NCBI GenBank assembly: GCA_032821775.1
Contig: JAVLRN010000001.1
Span: 558,001 to 622,000 of the forward strand
Origin: Sanguinoderma infundibulare
Taxonomy: Eukaryota > Basidiomycota > Agaricomycetes > Polyporales > Polyporaceae
Direction: 5' to 3'
Length of the DNA stretch: 64,000 nt
Positions 34,366 to 43,929 of the stretch are shown here, piece after piece; within the stretch, counting starts at the first letter, position 1; each line of letters opens with the position of its first letter. The notes under the pieces were generated by a model. The model saw only the letters and a program-made list of their open reading frames with translations. It searched no databases and was not told where the DNA came from. The position numbers were made by a program, and so were the translations under genes.

Positions 34366-36155
34366 TCATTGGTATTTGTCCTTGTAGATCCAGGCGAGCC
34401 CGACGTCGCTCGCACCCTGCTGAACCTATACCAAAGATCTCGTCATGCGCGATTCACGAATAGATTCTGAGGGAAACGCACTGCTGCACGGTACCACTTC
34501 GCAGCCTCCTTCTTGTCCTTCTTGCAGCCTTTCCCGTTCAATAGGCAGAACCCCAGCTCCTGCTGAGCGTCAGGATCGCCTAATCGCGCCGCGACACGGT
34601 AGTATTGCTGCGACACCATCAGCCAAAACTACAAAACCCAATGGGAAAAATAGGACGCACCACCGCCATCTGCTTGTCCTTCTGCACGCCCCATCCCTGG
34701 AAGAAACTCTGGCCAACCTCATAGATCGCAAGCACCAGCTCCGACTAACCCATCCCCCACGCATCAGCACGCAATGCCCCCCTCAAAAATCAGAACTGGA
34801 CTCACCCTTACAGCACTCATATCCCCCTGCTTCCCCTTTTCCAAGTCCGTCACCGCCAGCTCCGCCGCCCTCCGTAACCACCTGAACCCCGCCTGCTCGT
34901 TCTTCTCGCATCCCCACCCGTGCCGCTGCGCCAGCCCCCACATGAGCATGCCCACACCGCAACCCCCGCCGAGCGTCGCGCTCTTCTCGAACGCCGCCGC
35001 CGACTCCGTCAGCCGGTTCTCGAGGTGGTGCTGGATGCCGAGCTGCAGGAAATCCTGCGGCGTCCGCGGGTTCTCGAGCGCCGACCCCGCGCCCTCCTCC
35101 TTCGCCGCGCCCTTCGCCCGTGGTCGTTCAGTCGTTGGCGGCGGGTGCATTTGGGGCTGGGGCGGCGCGGGCGCGGACACCTGGTTCGTCAAGGGCGAGG
35201 TGGGGGTCGGCGGGAGCGAGTAGTACGAGTAGTTCGAGTACACGCTCTGAAGCGACGTGACGCGCGCGGCGGGCGACAGCCCAGGCGTCACGGTCGAGCT
35301 CTGGGATGTGAACTGGGTTTCCTGTGGCGACGGCAATCGCTCGCCAAGCGACGCTGGGGATACCGGGCGCGATCCCGGGCCCTGCCCAGGCGCCATCGCC
35401 GGGGAGGACGCGGGGCCAAACCGCGGACTGGCCGCAGGCGAGTACGGGCGCGATCCTGGCCCCGGACCTGTGCGCGACGGCGACGGAGAGCGGGTGTCGT
35501 GGTGATGGTGGGCATTCCGCATGAGCACCTCGCGCTTGCGCTCCTCGGACTCAAACGGGGGAATGTCGCCGACGGGGACAGGTCTCGAGAAGTTGATGGA
35601 GTTGTTCACCTGCGATGGCATACGTCCGCCCTTGGACGGGCCCGGCACGTCATACTCCTGCTCCCATGGGTGGGACCCTGGTGGTGGTTCGGGGGCAACA
35701 GAGACGACAACGGTCGGCAGATCGGGAGGGTCGTACACGGGAGGGTCGACCACACCGGACGAGCGCCAGGTGTCCCGGAACGTGTTGGTAGTGGCGTCGT
35801 GTTGGGGGCGCGCTGGTTCGCGAGCAGTGTGCGAGCTCGAGGGACGGGATGCCACGGTGGTTTGGGAGCGGGCGTCCCAGGAAATAGTCCGCAGGCTGAC
35901 GCCGTCGGCGAAGAATGATGTCGTCGTTGCGGTGCTGTCCCGGAATCCAGTGTGCAGGATGGGCGAATGTGGTGCGGCGGGTATTGCGCTTCCTGAATGT
36001 GTTGGACGGGGAGGGCTGGGGAGGAGCTCGAGGTTGGCTGGCATTTGGTCCTTGGGCCTCTTTGGCGACGCCGTTCGAATGAGACTCCCGAGAGGAGACG
36101 AGTCGTGCAAATTCGGGGTGCGCTGAGGGGACTGCGCAGAAAGCTCAGCCATCAT
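34366..36155 (-). CDS. Sel1-repeat protein (Dsf2/Skt5-like)
   Basis: Four exons: 36155-34806, 34744-34664, 34607-34482, 34425-34366; 538 aa. The first ~370 residues are disordered and Pro/Ser-rich with many SPxR-type motifs; the rest holds Sel1-type TPR repeats such as GWGCEKNEQAGFRWLRRAAE, GWGVQKDKQMA...YYRVAARLGD and GKGCKKDKKEAAKWYRAA. Related fungal proteins scaffold septum and chitin synthase regulation or cell-cycle functions at the bud neck; the exact role here is not determined. I start at the first ATG of an ATG-ATG pair; an ATG 34 codons upstream in a His/Pro-rich leader is possible. Confidence 0.8.
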
Positions 36156-36436
36156 GTGTGCTCGTGAAGCTGGTGGAGCAGGATGTGATGAGGGTGATGG
36201 TGCAGCATGCGAGCTCGGCGCATGAAGTATACCAGTCGTCGTCGTCAAGCAGATCACACTCCCGAGCCGGCCACAGCTCCCCTCCAGGCGCTACTCGACG
36301 CCAACACCCGCCCACCGCGGATCGTCGTTCCCTACTCTCGATCGTATGCACACCATCCGATGCACGCAGAGATGAGAGCACACTCGAATTAAGTCAAGAT
36401 CTACAACTAGTCGCAAAAGTACTACGTCCGACGCGT

Positions 36437-38013
36437 CTAAAGGTACTTTTTCTTGCTCTTCAGCTCCGCATACGGATCCGGCGTAGGCATCCTTCCGAAC
36501 CGCGGCTCGTCCTTCTCTGCAAGCGCGGCGCGGCGCATTAGCGCAGTTCTGCAATGCAAGCACAAACCAGACTTACTGAGCGTGAACTTGTAGATGTGCG
36601 ACACCGTTTCGTCCCAGACCTCGCGCCACATATGCGCACCCCCGCCTCGAGCGCCGTCAAAGCCGTACTCCGCTGCAAATGCACGGAAGTCAAAGCCAAG
36701 CCTGTCGGACTCTTGGAAGACCGGGATGTCAATGGGCTCTGTTACTGAAACTTGTGGCAGAACAAGCAAGACGTAGCGGTGGTACGGAGTACCGCGCTGG
36801 GGATGGGGTGGGACATAAGGCGTGTGCGCATTAAGAGAGACGACGGGGGAGCGTGTGGATGCAGAAAGAGGGATGTTGGGTCTGGTTGAACAAGGTCAAA
36901 CATGGGAATATGGGAGCAGGATGTGGACATGTATACATACTGCATCCAGTGGAGGTACGTGGTGAACGACTGGCTCTCCGGATGTGGGACATCAAGGTCA
37001 ACCATCAACAGCGTGTACAGACGCGTATCCGTGTGGAACAACGTCGTGTAGATCTCAGGTGGTCTTCTCGTCTGTGCGTGAGTCAGTGCCGTTCGAACAG
37101 AGACTATGTAGATGAAACGCACCTGCTCCGGGACAAGGAAAATACCGGGCTCAACTGCCTTCAGCTTACGCTTTACGCGGGTGCGGAGGTAGTTGTTCTT
37201 GGGAGGAGGCTCAAGGTACCGAATGCGCAGGTCGAAGGAGGGATGAAGTTCGGTCAACATGTCAGGGACGACGTTCATTTGGTGAAAACGTTCCATCTGA
37301 ACACCACATGCCACGTTGAGAGAACGGCCAAGGAATACGAAATTGTGATCCATACCAGAAGGTCCAAATCGCCCTCTTCCCTCCATTTCTGCTCGACCAA
37401 ATGCCTGTTTACAGGCACACTCAAGTCCGCTACGTGCACACGAATTAGCCACACACGTCGAAGCCAACAACGACGCAATGAGAAACTCACCCATCCCATT
37501 CCTCGCCTTCCACCTAACTTCGGGCAAGTTGACCTCGCTCTGAATCTCCAATATGCCCACCTTCTCCGTCATCTGCTCCAAAGCCGCCACGTCCCTCTCG
37601 CCCTCGGGCTTCGCCTCCTCCGCCTTGACCCTCTCCCTCAGCTGCTCCAACTCCTTCCTGAGGAACTGCGCGTCGCGCAAGATGTAGCGCAGCGCATAGT
37701 CGTACGCCGGCTCGACGCTCTTGGCGATCGGCCTGTCCCACTCCCTTGGCCTCTCCAGTGAGATGTAGGGACGACGTGTCGGCCACTGGCATTGCTTTCT
37801 CTTGGGTTGTTCGGGCTGCGCGTTGGTCTCGGATGGCTCCTCGGGCGCGGCCTCCGTTGCTGGCGGCGGAGCAGGAGCAACGGTCTTCGCTGTCACTGGG
37901 GGAGGCAAAACGCTTGCCTGCGCCTGGGATGCGGACGCTGTTTCTAGAGTCGCATTACCGTGTACGTGTGTTAGCCTGGGAGCATAGCGAGGCAGTCGGC
38001 GCAGGGCGAGCAT
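36437..38013 (-). CDS. MRPL35: Mitochondrial large-subunit ribosomal protein mL38 (MRPL35)
   Basis: Six exons: 38013-37491, 37429-37356, 37296-37123, 37071-36941, 36881-36577, 36516-36437; 428 aa. A basic N-terminus (MLALRRLPRYAPRL) fits a mitochondrial targeting peptide; an Ala/Pro-rich linker follows, then a coiled-coil-like stretch (RKELEQLRERVKAEEAK) and the PEBP-like fold with HTDTRLYTLLMVDLDVP, HWMQPNIPLSA, YVPPHPQRGTPYHRYV and the C-terminal EPRFGRMPTPDPYAELK. Exon joins preserve all conserved blocks. The gene is divergently transcribed from copy 2 of the unknown family, 226 bases away, so the two share an upstream region that lies partly in the inverted-duplication arm. Confidence 0.9.
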
Positions 38014-38239
38014 GACCGTCGAGAGACACCTTCGACGACGGCCAGAATCCAACGCACAATTTCGGCTCGAGCGCTTCTTTCCATGTCCGCATTTGGTAAC
38101 CACATTGTGCCCTGCCTCGGCCCGGGTCCCGGGGCGCAACCCAACGGACGTCGTCGTTGACCACAGCCTACCACGACTGCATACCGCACGACGACATTCT
38201 CTGCGCTGAGCATCGCTTGTACAACCGTCGACTCCAATC

Positions 38240-39020
38240 ATGTCCGATCCCGAGACGGAAACCTGGCTCTTCACACCTCCTAATGGCCGCAAGTATCGAG
38301 AAGAGGTTTGTTTATTTATGCTCCGTATGCTTCCACTGGATGCCTCTCTTACGCATCACTACACCAGGATCGCGACTTCGTGTTCTCACAACAGCCCCTC
38401 AAAAGCGGCACCGTTCCGGAGTACCTCATCCCTTCCTCGACTTCCCGCCTGAAGCCTCCCGGGATCAAATACGGGTGGCGTATCGGCAGAGACAAGATGA
38501 TGGAAATCATCAACCGTGAATTCCCGGAGGCTATTATGTATGCGGTAGGCCCGGAACGCTATGACGACACTACACCCCCAGAAGAGTTCCTACGCGATCA
38601 TCCAAACACGCAGGCAACACTCTTTGGCGGGGCCATTATCGAGAGCATCATCAAATACCTGGGCTTACCGCTGGGGAGGCAGCAGAGAGCGCTGTTCAGC
38701 GTTTGCTACCTGTTCGACAGCGAACGCAACCCTGAGGTTGGCCTCACGGTGGGCTCCAACTACGCCCGCAGGATGCTTTGCGAGCCGTACTACTCGAAGC
38801 TGAAGGCACTCGTTTCCCCAAACGAGGACGCCAAGTGGTACCTGGATTGGAAGGACTGGCAGTGGCGTTTGGAGCCGAAACGGGTGTCGAAGCATAAAGG
38901 TGCGTAACCATTTACTCTCTGCGTGTATTATGCGTGTCTTGACATCCATCTGCAGCGAGCACGACTAAGGCCAAGAAATCCGTTGCGACGGTGGAGAGTG
39001 GAACGACGACGGCGTCTTGA
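38240..39020 (+). CDS. Unknown-family protein, copy 2 (220 aa)
   Basis: Exons 38240-38305, 38368-38899, 38956-39020 with the same splice plan as copy 1. It differs mainly in the middle (MYAVGPERYDDTTPPEEF against RYKMGPEHYDDTTPREEF) and in GSNYARRMLCEP, where the other copies have SGG. The tail reads STTKAKKSVATVESGTTTAS. No recognised domain. It is followed in the same orientation by decayed copy 4, about 1 kb downstream. Confidence 0.75.
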
Positions 39021-39027
39021 TTGTTTT

Positions 39028-39043
39028 CCCCCCCCCCCCCCCC
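39028..39043 (+). repeat. C16 homopolymer just after the copy 2 stop codon
   Basis: Sixteen C in a row starting eight bases past the stop. The same position in the left arm has eight (31418-31425 on the plus strand as G8). Confidence 0.9.
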
Positions 39044-40056
39044 TCTGCCACCATCGTCTCCATACGCCCGTTCGCCATTCTTCCCTCGCATGCATGCTTT
39101 CATTGTGGATGTCTACATGTACATTTTTCCCGATCCTGTTGTTTCGCTTCGTTGTATCCACGGCTGCATTTTGGTGATGTGACACACGGGCAAATGGAAT
39201 CGCAATAGATAGTTTTGCACCGGACCAGTGAGCGTCAGCGATTGGTGGAGTGGAGGTGATACAAACAGATGCGTTGCTGACTGTTGTTTAGGGCCACCTG
39301 TTGTCTCTATTCGCGCAGTCGGCCTGGCGCCCTTGGATGCACGTTGAGACAGTGACCTCGTGAGTACATTCACGTCACTTTGAATCTCTCATACTTAGCG
39401 GCCACAGGCGAGTGATCAAGTCGGCACAATGTAGCCAAGATGCCGCTAACCACACTCAATGCGCCGACACGCGTTCAAAACGGGGCTCAGGCGACTCTGG
39501 GAGGTTAGTGTCTTTACGATCCTTAGTCGTTGTTCTAGCAGTGGTCTGATGGGTGATGCTGTTTTACACCAGGCAAGGGGTGCGCGTAAGTTACTAACTA
39601 TGTGTCCGAAAGCAGCAGCGCAGCTGACGAGGAACTCGCAATCAACGTACCCAGCTTCATGATATGTCATCGAGATGAAGGAACTCGAGGCGCAGCCAGT
39701 CCTCCCGACGGTGATGCTGAAGGGTGGAACAGTTCAAAACTAACGAATTACAATGGCGGAGGGCAACTCGATGACTCAGAGTTGGACACCGAAAATCCGG
39801 TTCCCGACTGCGTACCACGGAGGTGGGACACGTTACCGCCACGTATGTGTCTTACCGATGTTAAGTGCACAGTAGTCCGAGCACGCACGCAACGATATCC
39901 AACGGGCGCGTACTATTACCCAACACAGAAATCAAATCAACCTGCTTGAAGCGACTTGTGGTTGATGACGACTTTGACCACGGCTGCATACTTGCCGACA
40001 CTCTGCGTCGCAGTTGACCTACATCATCTCTCTCGGGTACATTGATTGACAGCAAC

Positions 40057-40797
40057 ATGTCCATTCCCGTTCCCGAGACAAAATCATCCAACTGGCAGCA
40101 GTGGCCCTTCGGGCCCCCAGATGGCAACAAGTATCGACCAGAGGTTCCGTTCCTTTTATATATCCCCCAATTACATGTCTCTTACGCATTGGCACACACA
40201 GGACGTTCATCACATTCTCTCTCGGCAGCCCCTCAAAAACGGCACCCTACCTCTCTATCTCATCCCCTCGTCAGCTTCCTGCCTGCAGCCTCCAGGGCTG
40301 AAATACGGGTGGCGTATCGGTAAGGACAAGTTGATGAAAATTGTCCGCTGTCATTTCGAAGAGGCCATCCACTATTCTTTAGGTCCGGAGCTCGACGACG
40401 ACGGACATAATTCCGACGCTTCTATCCAGACACGTACGCGACACTATTTAGCGGGGCCATAGCATCATCAAAGACCTGGGGTTGCCGCTCGGGGAGCGGC
40501 AGAAATCGCTACTCTGCGTCTGGTCAACAGCGAGGGCAACGCCGAGGCTGGCCTCGTGATCGGCTCTAACTACGCTGGCGGCGTCCGACCTTTGCGAGCC
40601 GTACTACCTCGAAGCTGACGGCGATCGTCTCGTCGAACGAGGATGAAAAGTGGTGCATCGATTAGAAGAACTGGAAATGGCGTCGGGAGGCGAACCCGCT
40701 TCCGAAACCGCCTCCCAAGCGCAAAGGTGCGGATGCCTATACTATGGCGCCTATGTGCGACAGCGAGCGGTGGAATGACGACGGCACCTTGATTGTT
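40057..40797 (+). pseudogene. Unknown-family protein, copy 4, decayed
   Basis: Exon 1 reads MSIPVPETKSSNWQQWPFGP...NKYRPE, and exon 2 starts DVHHILSRQPLKNGTLP and keeps KYGWRIGKDKLMKIVRCHFE. The frame is then lost near ASIQTRT, where YPDTYATLFSGAI continues in another frame, with further stops beyond GLPLGERQK. The exon 1 donor is the poor gttccg. The 3' end still shows the family's gcggtggaatgacgacggcacc tail. Confidence 0.8.
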
Positions 40798-41386
40798 CTC
40801 CATCGTCATAGTTGTACTCCATCGCGTTGCAAGCACCGTCCCCGACACGCTCGCAGACTACGCCTCACTCGCACCTGTTCACTCGCATCGATGCTTCCGT
40901 TATCTAATCAACTTCCTTCTTTCCGATTTTGTTGACTGGCTTCGTTGTGCCCTTACTTTCATTCTGACGATATGACGCATGGACTTGAAACTAAATTACA
41001 GGCGCATATACATTTGCGTGTATCGTACTGGACTGTCCAATGCAAGGGAGTTTTTACTCGAAGGGGATGCGTTTGCCAACGAGATTGACCGTTGTTTGCG
41101 GCAGCGGCAGGTGAGTAGGGATTAAATATGGTATTCCGCGGGACTGCGGGACGCAGTCTCCCTCCACACGGTCTCTGCTTAAATGTCCTTGTGGGCTTTA
41201 AGGATGCAGCTGGCCATGAACGACTCCAAATTGTGCCCCCCGTCGGAATTCATGATATGCTGACCGACCTCAACTACGGTTCACTGCGAAAAAGAAGAAC
41301 AGAACTTTCCGTGCACAAGTGGTTCCTTCTTTTCACAGCATAAGCTTAAAAGCTTGCTTGGGGAAAAGACTTAGATGAGAGCGGGA

Positions 41387-41474
41387 CTGCCCCGGTGAGG
41401 CTCGAACTCACGACCTTCCGATTGCTAAACCATGCGTAACAGTCGGACGCTGTAACCAACTCAGCCACGGGGCA
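41387..41474 (-). tRNA. tRNA-Asn (anticodon GTT) with 14-nt intron
   Basis: Mature sequence identical by eye to the tRNA at 27798-27892, with acceptor TGCCCCG/CGGGGCA and loop CT-GTT-AA. The intron (41423-41436) is in the same place but shorter and unrelated in sequence. Flanks do not match those of the other gene. Confidence 0.93.
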
Positions 41475-41954
41475 TGTCATACTCAGAGTCATAGGACTTG
41501 TTAATGTCTCAAGTGAATGCACTGCCAGCCTGCCTCAACACCAGTCAATACTCCCATCGATAGTCATGGTTGATGTTTAGGCCAGTCACACATTGCAAGA
41601 GATCATCGGGCATCTTGCAGGAGTATCAAATGCGGTTGATGGATGTTAGCACACGGATGAAGGTTGTTTTGGGGGTCCCAGAGCCCTTGAACAGACCGTC
41701 TATTAAAGACGGCGGTCTCCGCACAGCAGCGCGCCGACCAGTCGTGTGTAATCTACATGCATGGAAGTAGGGATACAGAAACACCGAAACACGAAAGCAT
41801 CATGGTATGGAGCAGCACAGCACTCATCATTCTAATACTGCTGAGGACATCAACTTCACGAACACAACAAGCGCCGACAAACGAACAGACGGACAGACAG
41901 CGAAGCACAACAAGACGGGATCGTCAGGGGAGCTCAGCGGCTACCGCGCGCTCC

Positions 41955-43269
41955 TTAGAAGAATTTACGGCCGCCAGCGATCTTGCCGCCCGCGAAGCCA
42001 CCCTGAACACCGCCCTTGCCGGTGTTCTTGCCCTTGATCGCGCCGACGGTCGCGGACGCGGAAGGGGCGGCAGCGGCACTCGCCGCGGAGGCGGAAGGGG
42101 CTGCGGCGGCACTAGACGCGCCCGCGGCGTTGTTGCCAGCCCCCGTAGCAGCGCCGTTCGCCGACACAGTGAACTACAAGGCAACAATTAGATCGAGAAT
42201 GTGCACACCAGTGCGCAGAAGCGGCTTACGTAGACCATGTCGTCGAGCGACCCGTGCTGCGCGACAGCGACGAGGGCAGGCTGGTGGTTCGCAGCCGTGT
42301 TGATCGACGCGAGACGGTAGACACCCGCGGGGAGACCGCCCGCGACAACTGCGGAGAGGACGCCGTTCTGGGCGGGGTCGTTCAAGCCCTTGAAGAACGC
42401 GAACTTGGTCGGGTCCAAAGGCGTGGTCTGGTCGAGTGCCTGGAGAGCCTCGACGACAACGTGCGAGTGGCCGGTGATGTCGCCGCTGCTGTCGACGAAC
42501 TGGGGCGCGGAGAAGTAGTTCTCGTTAGCGTTCACGAAGTTGCCGGTGCTGAGGTGCTGGATCGCCATCTGGATCGTGAAGTTCTGGTTCGCGGGGATGG
42601 TCCCCCCGTTCGTGGGGAAGACGAACTTGGATGAGGGCATGTTCGTCTGGGCGGCGATGACACCCATGGGGGCAGGGTTGCACGAACCCGTCGTGATCTG
42701 CTTGCCGTTCGTGATCGGAAGGTTGGCCACGGTAGCGCAGAAGTTAATGAAGTTGTTGGACGACGTGAGCGAGGCGACTTGGCCGGCCTCGGGAACGTCC
42801 TGCCCGTTGTTCTCGAAGCCCGTCGCGATCACAGACTGGAGAAGCGCTGTTAAATTATGTCGCGCGTTAGTTCTCAGACATGATCAGCAGATAGAATTGT
42901 GCCGGGCACGCACTCAGAGAACTTTGGGCGTCGTTGCTGTTGGCGGCGGCACCATTGTTCCCAGCAGCAGCAGCGGCCGAGGATGCAGCAGGGGGAGCAG
43001 CGGCCGTGGAAGCGGCGGCGACGGAGGACGAGGCGGCAGCATTACCATTACCGTTCTTGCCCGCGTTGTTGCCGCCCTTGTTCCCCTTGTTGCCGCCCCG
43101 CTGAGCCTGGGCAACGTTGATCCCGTTCTGGAAGCCGCCCTTGAAATGCAAGACGTTGTAAGACATGGCGGTGCAGGCATCACGTGAAACGAGGACATAC
43201 CAGTGGCGAGGCCTGGGCGAAGATCGGGAGGAGGGCGAGGATAACAGCAAAAGAGTGAGCGTACTTCAT
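41955..43269 (-). CDS. Secreted Ala/Gly/Ser-rich protein of a fungal family
   Basis: Four exons: 43269-43201, 43139-42914, 42846-42230, 42173-41955; 376 aa. Signal peptide MKYAHSFAVILALLPIFAQA, then a Gly/Asn and Ala/Ser-rich linker, a globular centre beginning TLLQSVIATGFENNGQDVPE with two Cys (NFCATV, GSCNPAPMG), the conserved GHSHVVVEALQALDQTTP and GVYRLASINTAANHQPALVA, and a low-complexity Ala/Ser tail ending GGFAGGKIAGGRKFF. I recognise the centre as a family common in wood-decay basidiomycete secretomes, of unknown function. The acceptor of intron 1 (tttcaag) is slightly unusual. Confidence 0.8.
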
Positions 43270-43929
43270 GGCTTAAGTGGTGGTGAAGAGAACGACGACG
43301 CGAAGCTAGCTTCGAAGGGGCGTAAGACCGAAAAATGGGATGGGAACCGGCCACTGGACAACAGAGAATCTTAGTCGGGAACCAGGCATGCCAAGAGGAG
43401 GAAACACATACAAAGTTAGAAACCAGGCAGCTCTGCTGCGAAAGGGGGAATGGGGGAGGAGAGAGAACGGATGGGGCTAGTTTGGCGAGCGTTGGGAGAG
43501 TTATATACCGTGGAGCTGACGTGTGTCAGGGAACTGTTCGGGGAAACGCTGCCACTAGGCTGCAAGGGCTGCCATTGGCCACGCCCTTGACAAGCCTGCG
43601 AGGGGAGAGGAGGGACGTACGCATTCCAACACGGTCGTCAAGGAGACGCGAGCATCCACCTAAATTTAAGCCACCCCCTGCCAGACAAGCGTGCGAGACA
43701 TCGTCGAGCGCCCGCTCCGTCGACGGTCTGTATACTGATACCGGGGCTCATATCAGCCCCTGAGCCCTGACAGAAATAGACACTGCGCGCACATGCCGAC
43801 CTGCCCGGCCGACGTTCATTGGTAGTTCGTCGATGGGAAATCACTCATCTGTCCTGTACGTCATGTCGATACATGCAAGGCCATGTCCGCCCCGCCCCCA
43901 AAGCCCCCGTCCCAGAAGCAGCGACGAGG

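Larger units (their letters stand above)
38106..39684 (-). repeat. Right arm of the ~1.6-kb inverted duplication
   Basis: Reverse complement of 30771-32397 with scattered differences. It carries copy 2 of the unknown-family gene. Arm homology begins 93 bases upstream of the mL38 start codon, so the duplication reached into that promoter. Confidence 0.9.

Noticed and set aside
34920..35918. 332-codon plus-strand frame over the Sel1-repeat gene
   Set aside because: Arg-rich shadow of the Pro/Ser-rich minus-strand exon.
36853..37761. 302-codon plus-strand frame across mL38
   Set aside because: Runs through mL38 exons and introns in antisense; no coding motifs.
30771..39684. Inverted arms as terminal repeats of a classical DNA transposon
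   Set aside because: The centre has no transposase, holds a conserved ribosomal-protein gene, and no target-site duplication is evident at the outer ends.
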